A stretch of 64,000 nucleotides of DNA from Salsipaludibacter sp963812245 (GTDB lineage: Bacteria; Actinomycetota; Nitriliruptoria; Nitriliruptorales; Nitriliruptoraceae): contig CAWEUK010000002.1 in NCBI GenBank assembly GCA_963812245.1, positions 1,612,001 to 1,676,000 of the forward strand. The letters are read 5' to 3'. Position 1 is the first letter of the stretch; every line of letters begins with the position of its first letter. Positions 24,479 to 33,311 of this stretch are shown here, piece after piece. The position numbers and the translations under genes are program-made. The notes below the pieces were generated by a model. The model did not search any database, was not told the DNA's origin, and saw nothing but the letters and a program-made list of their open reading frames with translations.

Positions 24479-25896
24479 CCCGTCAGGGTGCGACTGCACT
24501 CGCGAATTGCCGCCACCATCGTCTCGACGTCCCGTGCGGTCGTGCGGAAGTTGACGAGGGTCAGCCGCAGGCACACCTTGCCCTCCATGACCGCGGCTGC
24601 CACGTAGGCCCGCCCCTCGGTCGTCACGGCGGTGGCGAGGTCGGCATTGTGGCGGTCGAGGTCGGCGACCGGTTCGCTGGGCACGTCACGCACGCACACG
24701 GTGGTCAGCTGCGGGCGATGCAGCAGTTCGAACTCGTCGTCCTGGTCCAGCAGGGCCACCAGGTGCTCCGACAGCCCGACGGTGTGGTCGATCCATGCCC
24801 GATACTGGTCGGTGCCGTGGATGCGCATCGCCATCCACAGTTTGAGTGAACGGACGGGCCGGGAGTACTCCAGGGTCCGGTCGACGTGGTGTGACGTGTC
24901 GGGTTCGTGGAGCAGGTAGGACTCCTCGTGGCCGAACGCCGCCGTCAGGGCCCGTGGACGGGACGTCAACAACAACGAACACGACTTCTGCACCCCCATC
25001 CACTTGTGCGCATCGATGGTGATGGAGTCGGCGCGGTCGAGTCCGGTGAACAGGTGACCGCGGCTGGGCGAGCCCGCGGCAGGTGCGCCGTAGGCCCCGT
25101 CCACGTGCATCCACACGTCGTTGTCGCGACACACGTCGGCGATGTCGGCGAGCGGGTCGACCGCACCGGTCAGGGTGGTGCCCGCGGTGGCCACGACGGC
25201 GATCGGGGTGATGCCGGCGGCAACGTCGTCGGCCACTCGTTGGGCCAGGGCACCCGGGCGCATGCGGTGGTCGCCATCGATGGGAATGGTGCGGATCGAG
25301 TCGGAGCCAAGTCCGGCCACCTCGACCGCGCGAACGACGGAGTGATGGGCCTCGGCCGAGACGTAGACGGCACCGCTGCCGGGCACGACGCCAGTTTGCC
25401 GGGTGCCGGGCAGTGCCCGTTCCCGGGCGGCCAGCAACGCGGTGAGGTTGGAGGTCATGCCACCGGAGGTGAAGATGCCGTCGGCCAGCGGGAACCCGAT
25501 GAACTCGGCCATCCAGCGCAACGTCTGCTGCTCGAGCAGTTCGACGGCACCGGCCGATGCGGCCATGTTGACGTCCCATGCCGTGGCCATGGCCGCCCCC
25601 AGCACGCCGGCTTCGAGCCCGGTCGAACCGATGTAGGCCGCGAACAGGGGACGGGTCGGTGACACACTGGCGTTCAGGGTCAGGGCGGCATCCGTGAGTG
25701 CAGCCCGCGCCGACGACTCGCCCGCCTGCAGCGGTTGGGCAAATCGCGCCACGAGTTCGTCGGGCAGGACGGGCTCGGCAGGACGGGGAGCCTCGAAGGA
25801 CTCCCAGGCATCACCCAGCACCTGGGCGAACAGCGCGAGGAGTTCGGCACGGTCAGGTGCCGTGGGTGACGGGTCCGGGGGAGGGGAGGTTGACAT
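24457..25896 (-). CDS. PLP-dependent group II amino acid decarboxylase
   Basis: 479 aa fold-type I decarboxylase of the glutamate/aromatic/diaminobutyrate decarboxylase family. PLP lysine lies in SITIDAHKWMGVQKSCSLLL (about residue 300); upstream are FTSGGMTSNLTALLAARERA, AEAHHSVVRAVEVAGLG, VVATAGTTLTGAVDPL and the PLP-Asp region VWMHVDGAYGAPAA. ATG 25896 gives the expected length. 3' end overlaps the acetyltransferase gene convergently. Product amine cannot be fixed from sequence; an aromatic amino acid, glutamate or 2,4-diaminobutyrate substrate are all possible. Confidence 0.85.
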   Translation of the reverse strand: MSTSPPPDPSPTAPDRAELLALFAQVLGDAWESFEAPRPAEPVLPDELVARFAQPLQAGESSARAALTDAALTLNASVSPTRPLFAAYIGSTGLEAGVLGAAMATAWDVNMAASAGAVELLEQQTLRWMAEFIGFPLADGIFTSGGMTSNLTALLAARERALPGTRQTGVVPGSGAVYVSAEAHHSVVRAVEVAGLGSDSIRTIPIDGDHRMRPGALAQRVADDVAAGITPIAVVATAGTTLTGAVDPLADIADVCRDNDVWMHVDGAYGAPAAGSPSRGHLFTGLDRADSITIDAHKWMGVQKSCSLLLTSRPRALTAAFGHEESYLLHEPDTSHHVDRTLEYSRPVRSLKLWMAMRIHGTDQYRAWIDHTVGLSEHLVALLDQDDEFELLHRPQLTTVCVRDVPSEPVADLDRHNADLATAVTTEGRAYVAAAVMEGKVCLRLTLVNFRTTARDVETMVAAIRECSRTLTGHSARSK

Positions 25897-26010
25897 GTCG
25901 TGCAGGCTAGTGACGAGTGCGTACCCAGCGAACGCGGGTGTCCGCCGCCCGCACAGACATCGCGCCATCCCGGATCGCATACGGTGTCCGCTCCGACAGC
26001 AAGGACTCGC

Positions 26011-26451
26011 GTGCTGGAGCAGCCGAACATCGCCGCACAGGTCGGAGGCGTGGACGCCTTCCGGAGCCTGGTCGATGACTTCTACGACCGCGTCGAGACC
26101 GACCCGCCCCTGCGCGACCTGTATCCCGACGACCTCGAGCCTGGCAAGACCCACCTGGGACTGTTCCTGGCCCAGTACTTCGGCGCCGGCAACGTGTACT
26201 CGTCGCTGCAGGGGCATCCGCGGCTTCGGATGCGCCATGCCCCCTTCCGGGTCACCCACGACGGCGCCCAGCGCTGGGCTCGCCACATGACGGCGGCCGT
26301 GACGGCCCAGGGATGGCCCGATGACGCCACGGCCGCGGTCCTGGCCTACGTCCGTGACGCGACGCCGATGATGATCAACACGGTGGAGGAGACCGGTGCC
26401 CACGAGTTGCCCACGATGATCGTGGCGCCCGGGGACGACGCCACCGCCTGA
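26011..26451 (+). CDS. glbO: Group II truncated haemoglobin
   Basis: 146 aa 2-over-2 globin, for oxygen or NO handling. Hallmarks: VGGVDAFRSLVDDFYDRVET, FLAQYFGAGNVYSSLQGHPR, then LRMRHAPFRVTHDGAQRWAR holding the proximal His of the F helix (HAPF), and W in QGWPDD-like position (AQGWPDDATAAV). GTG 26011 with AAGGA 7 bases upstream is the start. Divergent from the decarboxylase. A monocistronic gene in GC-rich actinobacteria, as here. Confidence 0.92.
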   Translation: MLEQPNIAAQVGGVDAFRSLVDDFYDRVETDPPLRDLYPDDLEPGKTHLGLFLAQYFGAGNVYSSLQGHPRLRMRHAPFRVTHDGAQRWARHMTAAVTAQGWPDDATAAVLAYVRDATPMMINTVEETGAHELPTMIVAPGDDATA

Positions 26452-26601
26452 TCGGACCAGCCGGGCTGATCCCGTGGGCCGGCGGCGTCGCACGGTTGCC
26501 CCGTGGGGTGTCGGGACCGGCGACCTCGCGGCGTACCCTCGGGGGCGGCATCCGAGCCCGGACCCGTCCATTCACCTCGCACTTCGAACTGAGGCACCAC
26601 C

Positions 26602-28177
26602 GTGCGCATTCTCGTCGCCGACAAGCTTTCCGACGCGGGCGTGGCCGCCATGGCCGACGACCACGACGTCGACGTCAGGACCGGCCTGTCCAAGCCAGAC
26701 CTGTTGGCCGCCATCGTCGACTACGACGCCGTCGTGGTGCGGTCCGCGACGACGATCGATGCCGACGTGATCGCCGCCGGCACCCACCTCAAGGTGATCG
26801 GCCGCGCGGGCGTCGGACTGGACAACGTCGACATCGCCGCTGCCACCGAGGCTGGCGTGATCGTGTGCAACGCGCCCCAGTCCAACATCATCTCGGCGGC
26901 CGAGCACACGATGGCGCTGATCTCGTCACTGGCGCGCAACATCCCCCAGGCACATGCCGCCCTGGTGACGGGGTCGTGGGAGCGCTCGAAGTGGTCCGGC
27001 ACGGAGCTGTTCGGCAAGTCGCTGGGCATCCTGGGCCTGGGCCGGATCGGGTCCCTGGTCGCCCAACGGGCGGCGGGCTTCGGGATGCGACTGGTGGCCT
27101 ACGACCCGTTCGTGTCGCCCGAGCAGGCCGCCCGCAAGGGTGTGGAGCTGCGCACCACGGTCGAGGAGGTGCTCGCGGAGGCGGACTTCGTCACCATCCA
27201 CCTGCCCCGCAACGCCGACACCATCGGACTGCTCGACGCCGGTCGCCTGGCCAAGATGAAGTCGACTGCCCGCCTGGTCAACGTCGCCCGCGGCGGCATC
27301 ATCGTGGAGCAGGACCTGGCCGACGCCCTGCGTGACGGTGTCATCGCCGGTGCCGCGCTCGACGTCTTCGACAGCGAGCCCGTCACGTCGTCGCCGCTGT
27401 TCGACCTGTCCAACGTCGTCGTGACGCCGCACCTGGGTGCATCGACCTCCGAGGCCCAGGACAAGGCCGGCACGCAGGTTGCCGACGCCGTGAAGTTGGC
27501 ACTCGCGGGCGAGTTCGTCCCCACGGCCGTCAACGTCGAGGGTGGCCCGGTCGACGAGGACCTCAAGCCCTACCTGGGGCTGGGCGAGATGCTCGGGCGC
27601 GTGTTCGCCGGGCTGTCGGATGCCTCGGGTGGCGAGATCTCCATCGAGTACGTCGGCGACATCGCGTCGCGCGACACGTCGTCGGTGGGACTGGCGGTCA
27701 TGCGTGGTGCGCTGGCCCCGGGCTGCAGCCAACCGGTCACGTACGTGAATGCACCGTTGTTGGCCCGCGATCGTGGCCTCAAGGTGCGTGAGACGACGGC
27801 GCCGGATGCCGAGTCCTACGTGTCGCTGGTGCGCGTGGAGGGCCATGACCGTGGGGGCAACCTGGTGCGGGTGGCCGGCACGGTGCTGGCGTCGGGCACG
27901 CATCGACTGGTGGAGGTGTGGAGTTCGGACATGGACATCGAGCCGTCCGAGCACATGGCGTTCTTCCGCTATGCGCGATCGCCCCGGTGTCATGGGCACC
28001 GTCGGCACGATGCTGGGTCGCCGTGACGTCAACATCGCCGCCGCCCAGGTGGGCCGGGTGGAGGATCCCGCCGAGGCCGTCATGGCGTTGGCGCTGGACG
28101 GGGCGGTCGATGCCGGCGTGCTCGACGAGATCGCCCAGGAAATCGGCGCCAGCATGGTTCGTTCCGTCACCTTGTAG
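26602..28177 (+). CDS. serA: D-3-phosphoglycerate dehydrogenase, one frame break
   Basis: About 524 aa, the long actinobacterial SerA with substrate-binding, Rossmann, ASB and ACT domains. First step of serine synthesis from 3-phosphoglycerate. Motifs: IGRAGVGLDNVDIAAATEAG, Rossmann GKSLGILGLGRIGSLVA, NVARGGIIVEQDLADAL, catalytic HLGAST. The ASB domain spans about residues 315-450. Near 27973 the frame breaks after HMAFFRY with one extra G, and the ACT domain continues as RDRPGVMGTVGTMLGRRDVN with IAAAQVGR, ending at 28177. The ACT domain gives serine feedback. Break most likely a sequence error. Confidence 0.92.
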
Positions 28178-28291
28178 GGGCGGGGGCGCCACAAGCCGAG
28201 CGGGGGTCGGCAGCGCCCGTCCTGTGCGTTGTGCGCACGATTGCCAGCGGGCGTGGGGTCCTGCGTCCGAGCCTCGACGCTGGCTGGCGTG

Positions 28292-28308
28292 GTCCCTTGT
28301 GAAGGGAC
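28292..28308. terminator. Hairpin after serA
   Basis: GTCCCTT, loop GTG, AAGGGAC: a perfect 7-bp stem 115 bp after the serA stop, without a U-run. In the 309-bp gap 28178-28486 I see this hairpin, GTGCG/CGCAC at about 28224-28238, and the fabD promoter palindromes, but no gene. Confidence 0.35.
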
Positions 28309-28413
28309 GCACGAGCGGGGCACACGGCCCGATTGTGGCGAATGCGCCCGGGGTGGGAGACCTGGTGACGGGGCCGGGGGGCACGGCGGGGGTCATTCGG
28401 CGGTTGCGTGCCC

Positions 28414-28457
28414 TTGACCTGACTTGACGAGCCTGTCAACATGACATTGATGTCAGG
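28414..28457 (+). promoter_or_regulatory. Palindrome-rich promoter/operator of the fatty acid operon
   Basis: Three nested inverted repeats: CCTGAC (28418-28423) with GTCAGG (28452-28457); TTGAC (28424-28428) with GTCAA (28435-28439); and TGACAT-TG-ATGTCA (28442-28455). Two -35-like hexamers, TTGACC at 28414 and TTGACG at 28424, fall inside. Ends 29 bp before fabD. The layout suggests a lipid-responsive regulator (FasR- or FapR-like role) binding over the promoter; the protein is not encoded here. Confidence 0.6.
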
Positions 28458-28486
28458 TTCATCCCGCTGTTCGAGGATCCCGCACC

Positions 28487-29413
28487 ATGCCAACGATCGC
28501 CTTCCTGTTTCCCGGCCAGGCCGCCCAACGGCCCGGCATGGCGAGCGCATGGGCCGACGACCCCGCCGCAGCGACCATCGACCATGTGGGTCGCGCCAGC
28601 GGCATCGACCTGCGGACCGCCGCCGACGACGCCGATGCCTGCGCTGCGTCGACTGCGCTGGCGCAGCCGGCGATCTACGCCGTGTCGCTGGCCGCCTTCG
28701 ACGCACTGGCCGCGGCCGGGATCCATCCCGACGTGGTCGCCGGTCACAGCCTGGGCGAGGTGACGGCGGCGGCCGCCGCCGGCGTGGTCGACCGGGACAC
28801 GGGTGCGCGACTGGTCAGCGAGCGTGGTCGGGCCATGGGCCAGGCGTGCGCCGCCTCCCCGGGGACGATGGCCGCGATCCTCAAGCTCGAACTCGATGCC
28901 GTGGAGGACTTGGTCGCCCAGGTGCCGGATGCTGCCGTCGCCAACAACAACGCGCCCGGGCAGGTGGTGGTCGCGGGGACCCCGGAGGCCGTCGACGCGG
29001 TCTGCGCACTCGCAGCCGACGCCGGCGGTCGAACCCGGTTGCTGGACGTCGAGGGCGCCTTCCACTCGCCGGCCATGGCACCAGCCGTCGCCCCGGTGGC
29101 CGAGGTGCTCGACGACGCCGACCTGGCCGATCCCGCCATGCAATTCGTTGCCGGTGTCGACGGTGGCGTGCGGGCCACCGGCGCCGACGTGGCCGCCGGC
29201 CTGGTCGACGGCATCCTGTCGCCCGTCCGGTGGGTCGACCTCCAACGCACGCTCGTGGACGACCTGGGCGTGGACCTGCTCGTCGAGTGTGGTCCGGGAG
29301 GAATCCTGGCGGGTTGTGCCAAGCGCACCATCCGTGCGACCACCTGCACCACCGTCGCCTCGCCCGAGGACGTCGCCGCCCTGGCCGAGACGCTCGCAGC
29401 ACCCCAGGCCTGA
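28487..29413 (+). CDS. fabD: Malonyl-CoA:ACP transacylase
   Basis: 308 aa. Loads malonyl from CoA onto ACP for fatty acid elongation. FLFPGQAAQRPGM at the N-terminus, active-site Ser in VVAGHSLGEVTAAAAAG (about residue 92), GVVDRDTGARLVSERGRAM with the substrate Arg, NNNAPGQVVVAG, and catalytic His in VEGAFHSPAM (about residue 198). ATG 28487. First gene of the operon; order fabD-fabH-acpP-fabF matches the actinobacterial cluster with additions. Confidence 0.95.
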   Translation: MPTIAFLFPGQAAQRPGMASAWADDPAAATIDHVGRASGIDLRTAADDADACAASTALAQPAIYAVSLAAFDALAAAGIHPDVVAGHSLGEVTAAAAAGVVDRDTGARLVSERGRAMGQACAASPGTMAAILKLELDAVEDLVAQVPDAAVANNNAPGQVVVAGTPEAVDAVCALAADAGGRTRLLDVEGAFHSPAMAPAVAPVAEVLDDADLADPAMQFVAGVDGGVRATGADVAAGLVDGILSPVRWVDLQRTLVDDLGVDLLVECGPGGILAGCAKRTIRATTCTTVASPEDVAALAETLAAPQA

Positions 29414-29428
29414 ACGAAAGGCACTGCC

Positions 29429-29662
29429 ATGATCCCGATCCCGTCCTGCACCGTGGTGACGTCCACCTCGGATGGTCGCATCCACAGCCTCGTCGACGAG
29501 GGGACCACGGTCGCCGCTGGCGACGTCGTCGCCACCATCGACACCGGTGGCCGCACCATCGAACTGACGACGCCACGTGGCGGCAAGATCCGCGGCTTCC
29601 TCGCGAACCTGGCCCAGCCCGTCGCCGTGGGCGACGGGGTCGTGTGGCTCGCCCGCGCCTGA
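29429..29662 (+). CDS. Small biotinyl/lipoyl-domain-like protein lacking the attachment lysine
   Basis: 77 aa, consisting of a single barrel-sandwich-type domain: DGRIHSLVDEGTTVAAGDVV, ATIDTGGRTIELTTPRGGKI, then RGFLANLAQPVAVGDGVVWL. Spacing of Gly and Val residues follows biotinyl carriers, but where those have EAMKM it reads DTGGRT, so there is no lysine to biotinylate or lipoylate at the hairpin tip. It sits 15 bp after fabD and before fabH, i.e. inside the fatty acid operon where a real BCCP might be expected. Function unknown: perhaps a structural or regulatory partner of the carboxylase subunit at 33.3 kb. No frame break is seen that would restore a lysine. Confidence 0.7.
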   Translation: MIPIPSCTVVTSTSDGRIHSLVDEGTTVAAGDVVATIDTGGRTIELTTPRGGKIRGFLANLAQPVAVGDGVVWLARA

Positions 29663-29822
29663 CGCCACCGTCCACTCGACCTAGGGTGCTGGAAGGCCTG
29701 GTTCCGGCGACCCCGGCGCCATCTCCCGACCCGGTCCCGAGCCGATCGTCGACACGACCCACCTCCCGCCGCGGCGACACCCGCACCTGCAGTCCCCGCA
29801 CCGACCACTTCGTGGAGCACCC

Positions 29823-30853
29823 GTGAGCCAGTCCCAACCCACCGACACGACGCAGGACCGCCCGAGCGGTGTCTTCGGCGTGGCGATCCTGGGTCTTGGC
29901 ATCTTCCTGCCCGACGACGTCGTGACCAATGACGACATCGCGGCCACGCTCGACACCAGTGACGAGTGGATCCGGGCACGCACCGGCATCGAACAGCGCC
30001 ATCGCGCCGCGCGACGACCAGGCCACGTCCGACATCGCGGTGGCGGCCGCAACCCGGGCACTCGACGATGCCGGCCTCGCGGCCGGCGACATCGCCATGG
30101 TGTTGGTGGCAACCTCGACGCCCGACCACAGGATCGCTGCCTGCGCCCCGATGGTTGCCGCCAAGCTGGGCATCCATGCCCCGGCGCTGGACCTCAATGC
30201 CGCCTGTTCGGGGTTCGTCTACGGACTCCAGGTGGCGGCCGGCATGATCGCCGGTGGCACCGCCCCGATCCTGTTGATCGGGGCCGAGACCATGACCCGG
30301 GTCGTCGACCCGACGGATCGGTCGGTGTCGATCCTGTTCGGCGACGGTGGCGGCGCCGTCGTGCTGGGTCCGGACGCCGATGCCGAGTTGGGGCCGTTCG
30401 ACCTGGGCACCGACGGATCCGACCCCACGGGGCTGTACACCGAGGCCGGTGGGTCGGCGGTGCCGGTGACGGCCGACGTGATCGCCGAGAAGCGGCACTT
30501 CCTGACCATGCGCGGTCGCGAGATCTACCGCTTCGCCATCGCCAACATGACCGAGTCGTCGCAGCGGGTGCTGGACCAGGCCGGGTCTGAGCGTCGACGA
30601 CGTCGACCTGTTCGTCGGCCACCAGGCCAACATCCGCATCCTCAACGGGGTCGCCGAGAAACTGGGCATCCCGGCCGAGCGCTGCCACACGACCGTTCAC
30701 CTGCACGGCAACACCTCGTCCGCCTCGATCCCGCTGTGCCTGGCCGATGCGCGCGACGCCGGACGCCTGCCCGACGGCACCCGCGTCCTGCTCACCGCGT
30801 TCGGAGCCGGGCTGACGTGGGGTTCGACCCTGATCACATGGAGGAACCCGTGA
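29823..30853 (+). CDS. fabH: Beta-ketoacyl-ACP synthase III, two frame breaks
   Basis: About 342 aa. Starts fatty acid synthesis by condensing acyl-CoA with malonyl-ACP. Catalytic triad is intact across the breaks: Cys in LDLNAACSGFVYGLQV, His in LFVGHQANIRILNGVAE, Asn in HLHGNTSSASIPL. Also DEWIRARTGIEQRH at the N-terminus and LLTAFGAGLTWGS at the end. GTG start at 29823, 160 bp after the preceding gene. Frame breaks near 30012 (RAA, then DDQATSD) and 30583 (LDQA, then GLSVDDVDLF) each equal one extra base. Stop TGA at 30851-30853 overlaps the fabG start. Confidence 0.92.
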
Positions 30854-31596
30854 GCCGCCCCCCTGCCGGTCGTCCCGACGACGCCGTCGCCCTGGTCACC
30901 GGCGGCAGCGGCGGCATCGGTGCGGCCATCTGCCAGCACCTGTCCGACGCCGGTCACCATGTCCTGGTCGGGTACCGCAGCAACCCCGAGGCGGCGCAGG
31001 CCGTCGCCGACCAGTGCCGCGATGCCGCGATCGTCGAGATCGACGTCGCCGATCCCGCCAGCATCGAGGCTGCAGTCGCCGTCGCCACCGACGCCGGGAC
31101 CCTCGCCGTGCTCGTCAACAACGCCGGCATCGCCGATGACGACCTGCTGCTGCGCCTCGATGCCGATCGCATCGACCGCACGCTCACGGTGAACCTGCGC
31201 GGGTCGATGCTGGCCACCAAGGCAGCCCTGCGCCCGATGATGCGTGCTCGCTACGGCCGCATCATCAGCATCTCCTCCATCGTGGCCCTGCGTGGCAACG
31301 CCGGGCAGGGGCTGTACGGCGCCGCCAAGGCCGGCCTGATCGGCTTCACCAAGTCCACCGCACGCGAGGTGGCTCGCAAGGGCGTGACGGTCAACGCCGT
31401 GGCGCCCGGCTACGTCGAGACCGCCATGACGGCAGACCTGGGTGACCAGGCCCAGTCCGCCCTGCGTGACATGGCCCCGACCGGTCGGGCAGTCACTGCC
31501 GACGAGGTCGCGGCCGCCGTGGCCTTCCTCGCATCGCCACAGGCCAGCGCCATCACCGGTGCCGTCCTGCCCGTCGACGGGGGAGCGGCCATCTGA
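30850..31596 (+). CDS. fabG: 3-oxoacyl-ACP reductase
   Basis: 248 aa short-chain dehydrogenase, NADPH-dependent reduction of beta-ketoacyl-ACP. ALVTGGSGGIGAAI (cofactor motif TGxxxGIG), VLVNNAGIADDDLLLRL (NNAG), catalytic Ser in IISISSIVALRGN, YGAAKAGLIGFTKS (YxxxK), and APGYVETAMT. GTG 30850 overlaps the fabH stop (GTGA) and has GGAGGAA 5 bases before it; an ATG at 30838 in the same frame is a weaker alternative. Normal length. Confidence 0.95.
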   Translation: MSRPPAGRPDDAVALVTGGSGGIGAAICQHLSDAGHHVLVGYRSNPEAAQAVADQCRDAAIVEIDVADPASIEAAVAVATDAGTLAVLVNNAGIADDDLLLRLDADRIDRTLTVNLRGSMLATKAALRPMMRARYGRIISISSIVALRGNAGQGLYGAAKAGLIGFTKSTAREVARKGVTVNAVAPGYVETAMTADLGDQAQSALRDMAPTGRAVTADEVAAAVAFLASPQASAITGAVLPVDGGAAI

Positions 31597-31629
31597 TCGG
31601 GCCCATGCCCCGCGATCGCCGTGACGACA

Positions 31630-31750
31630 TGCCATCATGGCACTCAGGACCGCCACCCGACCGGCATGACGCCGCCGGCGACCTGCACGACCACCCACGA
31701 ACCGCCCCGCACCACGCACACACCCACCACACCACCCCGTACACAAGGAG
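31630..31750 (+). promoter_or_regulatory. Palindrome and A/C-rich leader in front of acpP
   Basis: TGCCAT-C-ATGGCA (31630-31642) is a perfect 13-bp palindrome in the 162-bp gap between fabG and acpP. It is followed at 31690-31745 by a run almost devoid of G and U in the RNA, which would stay single-stranded up to the AAGGAG at 31745-31750, 8 bases before the acpP ATG. Probably an internal control point and translation enhancer for the abundantly needed ACP. Confidence 0.5.
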
Positions 31751-31758
31751 CACCGCAC

Positions 31759-31992
31759 ATGAGCCAGGAAATCATGGACACCTTCGTCGCCATCCTCACC
31801 GAGGACTTCGACATCCCCGCCGACGAGATCTCGCGTGACGCCACGTTCGAGGACCTCGGCATGGACTCGCTCGACGTCGTCGACCTGACGCTGGCCGTCG
31901 AGGAGCGCACCGGCGTCAAGCTCGAGGACGAGGAACTCGAGGACGTCAAGACCGTCGGCGACGCCGTCGACAAGGCCGCAGCGAAGGCCTGA
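31759..31992 (+). CDS. acpP: Acyl carrier protein
   Basis: 77 aa, strongly acidic. Carries growing acyl chains on a phosphopantetheine attached to Ser in the motif EDLGMDSLDVVDLTLAVEER (Ser about residue 38). ATG 31759 with ideal AAGGAG spacing. Substrate of the AcpS encoded at 35.6 kb in the same operon. A long G-poor leader precedes it. Confidence 0.97.
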   Translation: MSQEIMDTFVAILTEDFDIPADEISRDATFEDLGMDSLDVVDLTLAVEERTGVKLEDEELEDVKTVGDAVDKAAAKA

Positions 31993-32051
31993 CCAGTTCC
32001 GTCGGGGCCGCCCGGCCCCGTCCCCTTCCCCACGAGACAGATGGGTTGGCA

Positions 32052-33302
32052 ATGCGTGACGTCGTCATCACCGGTCGTGGCATCATCAGCCCCGCCGGTC
32101 GCGGAGTCGAGGCAGCCTGGAACGGTGTGCTGGCGGCAGAGTCCGCCGCGGCCGTCGACGACCGCCTCGTCGAGGCCGGCACGCCGGTCACGCTGGCCTG
32201 CCGCGTCCCGGACTTCGACCCCGATGCGGAGTTCGGTCGCGGCACCACCCGCCGCATGGACCGATACACCCACCTGGCACTGGCCGCTGCCGCCGACGCC
32301 CTGCTCGATGCGGGGCTGGTCGACGGTGCCGCCTTCGGCGACGGCCTGTTGGCCTCCGTCGATCGCGACCGCGTGGGCATCCTGCTCGGTTCCGGCATCG
32401 GCGGCGCCGAGACCTGGGCGGCCGAGTACCCCAACTACCTCGAACGTGGCCCCGGCCGCGTCAGCCCGATGTTCATCCCCAAGATGCTGTCGAACACGGC
32501 CGCGGGTGTGGTCTCGATGCGCTCGGGCGCCCGCGGACCCAACATGACCGTCAACACGGCCTGCGCCGCCGGGGCATCGGCCATCCACATCGCCCGCGAC
32601 CTGATCCGGCACCGGCCAGGCCGACGTGGTCATGGCCGGCGGAGTCGAGGCCGGGATCACCGGCCTGGCGGTCTCGGCATTCGCGCAGATGGGCGCCCTG
32701 ACCAAGAACGACGATCCCGTCCTCGGCGTCGCGTCCCTTCGACGTCGACCGCGACGGGTTCGTCATGGGGGAGGGCGCCGCCGTCCTGATCCTCGAGTCG
32801 GCGGAGCACGCCGCCGCCCGCGGCGCCACCGTGATCGGTCGTGTCGCCGGGGCCGGCGCCTCAGCCGACGCGCACCACATGACCGCACCGCCCGAGGACG
32901 GTGGCGGTGCCATCCTGGCCATGCAGCGAGCGCTCGACGACGCCGACATGGCGCCCGAGGCCATCGACCACATCAACGCCCACGGAACCTCGACGCCGCT
33001 CAACGACAAGACCGAGGCGTACGCGGTCGGCACAGGTCTTCGGATCGCATCGACCGGCGATCGCATCGACCAAGGGCGTCACCGGCCACCTGCTCGGTGC
33101 CGCGGGTGCCGTGGAAGCGGTCTTTTCGTTGCAGGCGCTGGCGACCAACACGATTCCTGCCACCGCGAACACGACCGAGGTCGACCCGATCATCGACGCC
33201 GACATCGTGACGGGCAGTCCGCGCGAGGCCGAACTGACCGCCGTCATGAGCAACTCCTTCGGGTTCGGCGGCCAGAACGCCAGCCTGATCTTCACGCGAT
33301 AG
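32052..33302 (+). CDS. fabF: Beta-ketoacyl-ACP synthase II, three frame breaks
   Basis: About 416 aa. Elongation condensing enzyme. Catalytic Cys in NMTVNTACAAGASAIHIARD, His in HINAHGTSTPLNDKTEAYAV, second His in STKGVTGHLLGAAGAVEAVF; C-terminal SNSFGFGGQNASLIFTR is typical. Breaks near 32610 (LIR, then TGQADVVMAGGVEAG), 32737 (before FDVDRDGFVMGEG) and 33035 (before VFGSH) all behave as one extra base, though at 32737 a short deletion is also possible because the usual S-R-P before FD is missing. ATG 32052; the upstream ribosome site is weak. A decayed fabF in an otherwise intact operon is unlikely, so sequence error is favoured. Confidence 0.9.
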
Positions 33303-33311
33303 GCAGACACT

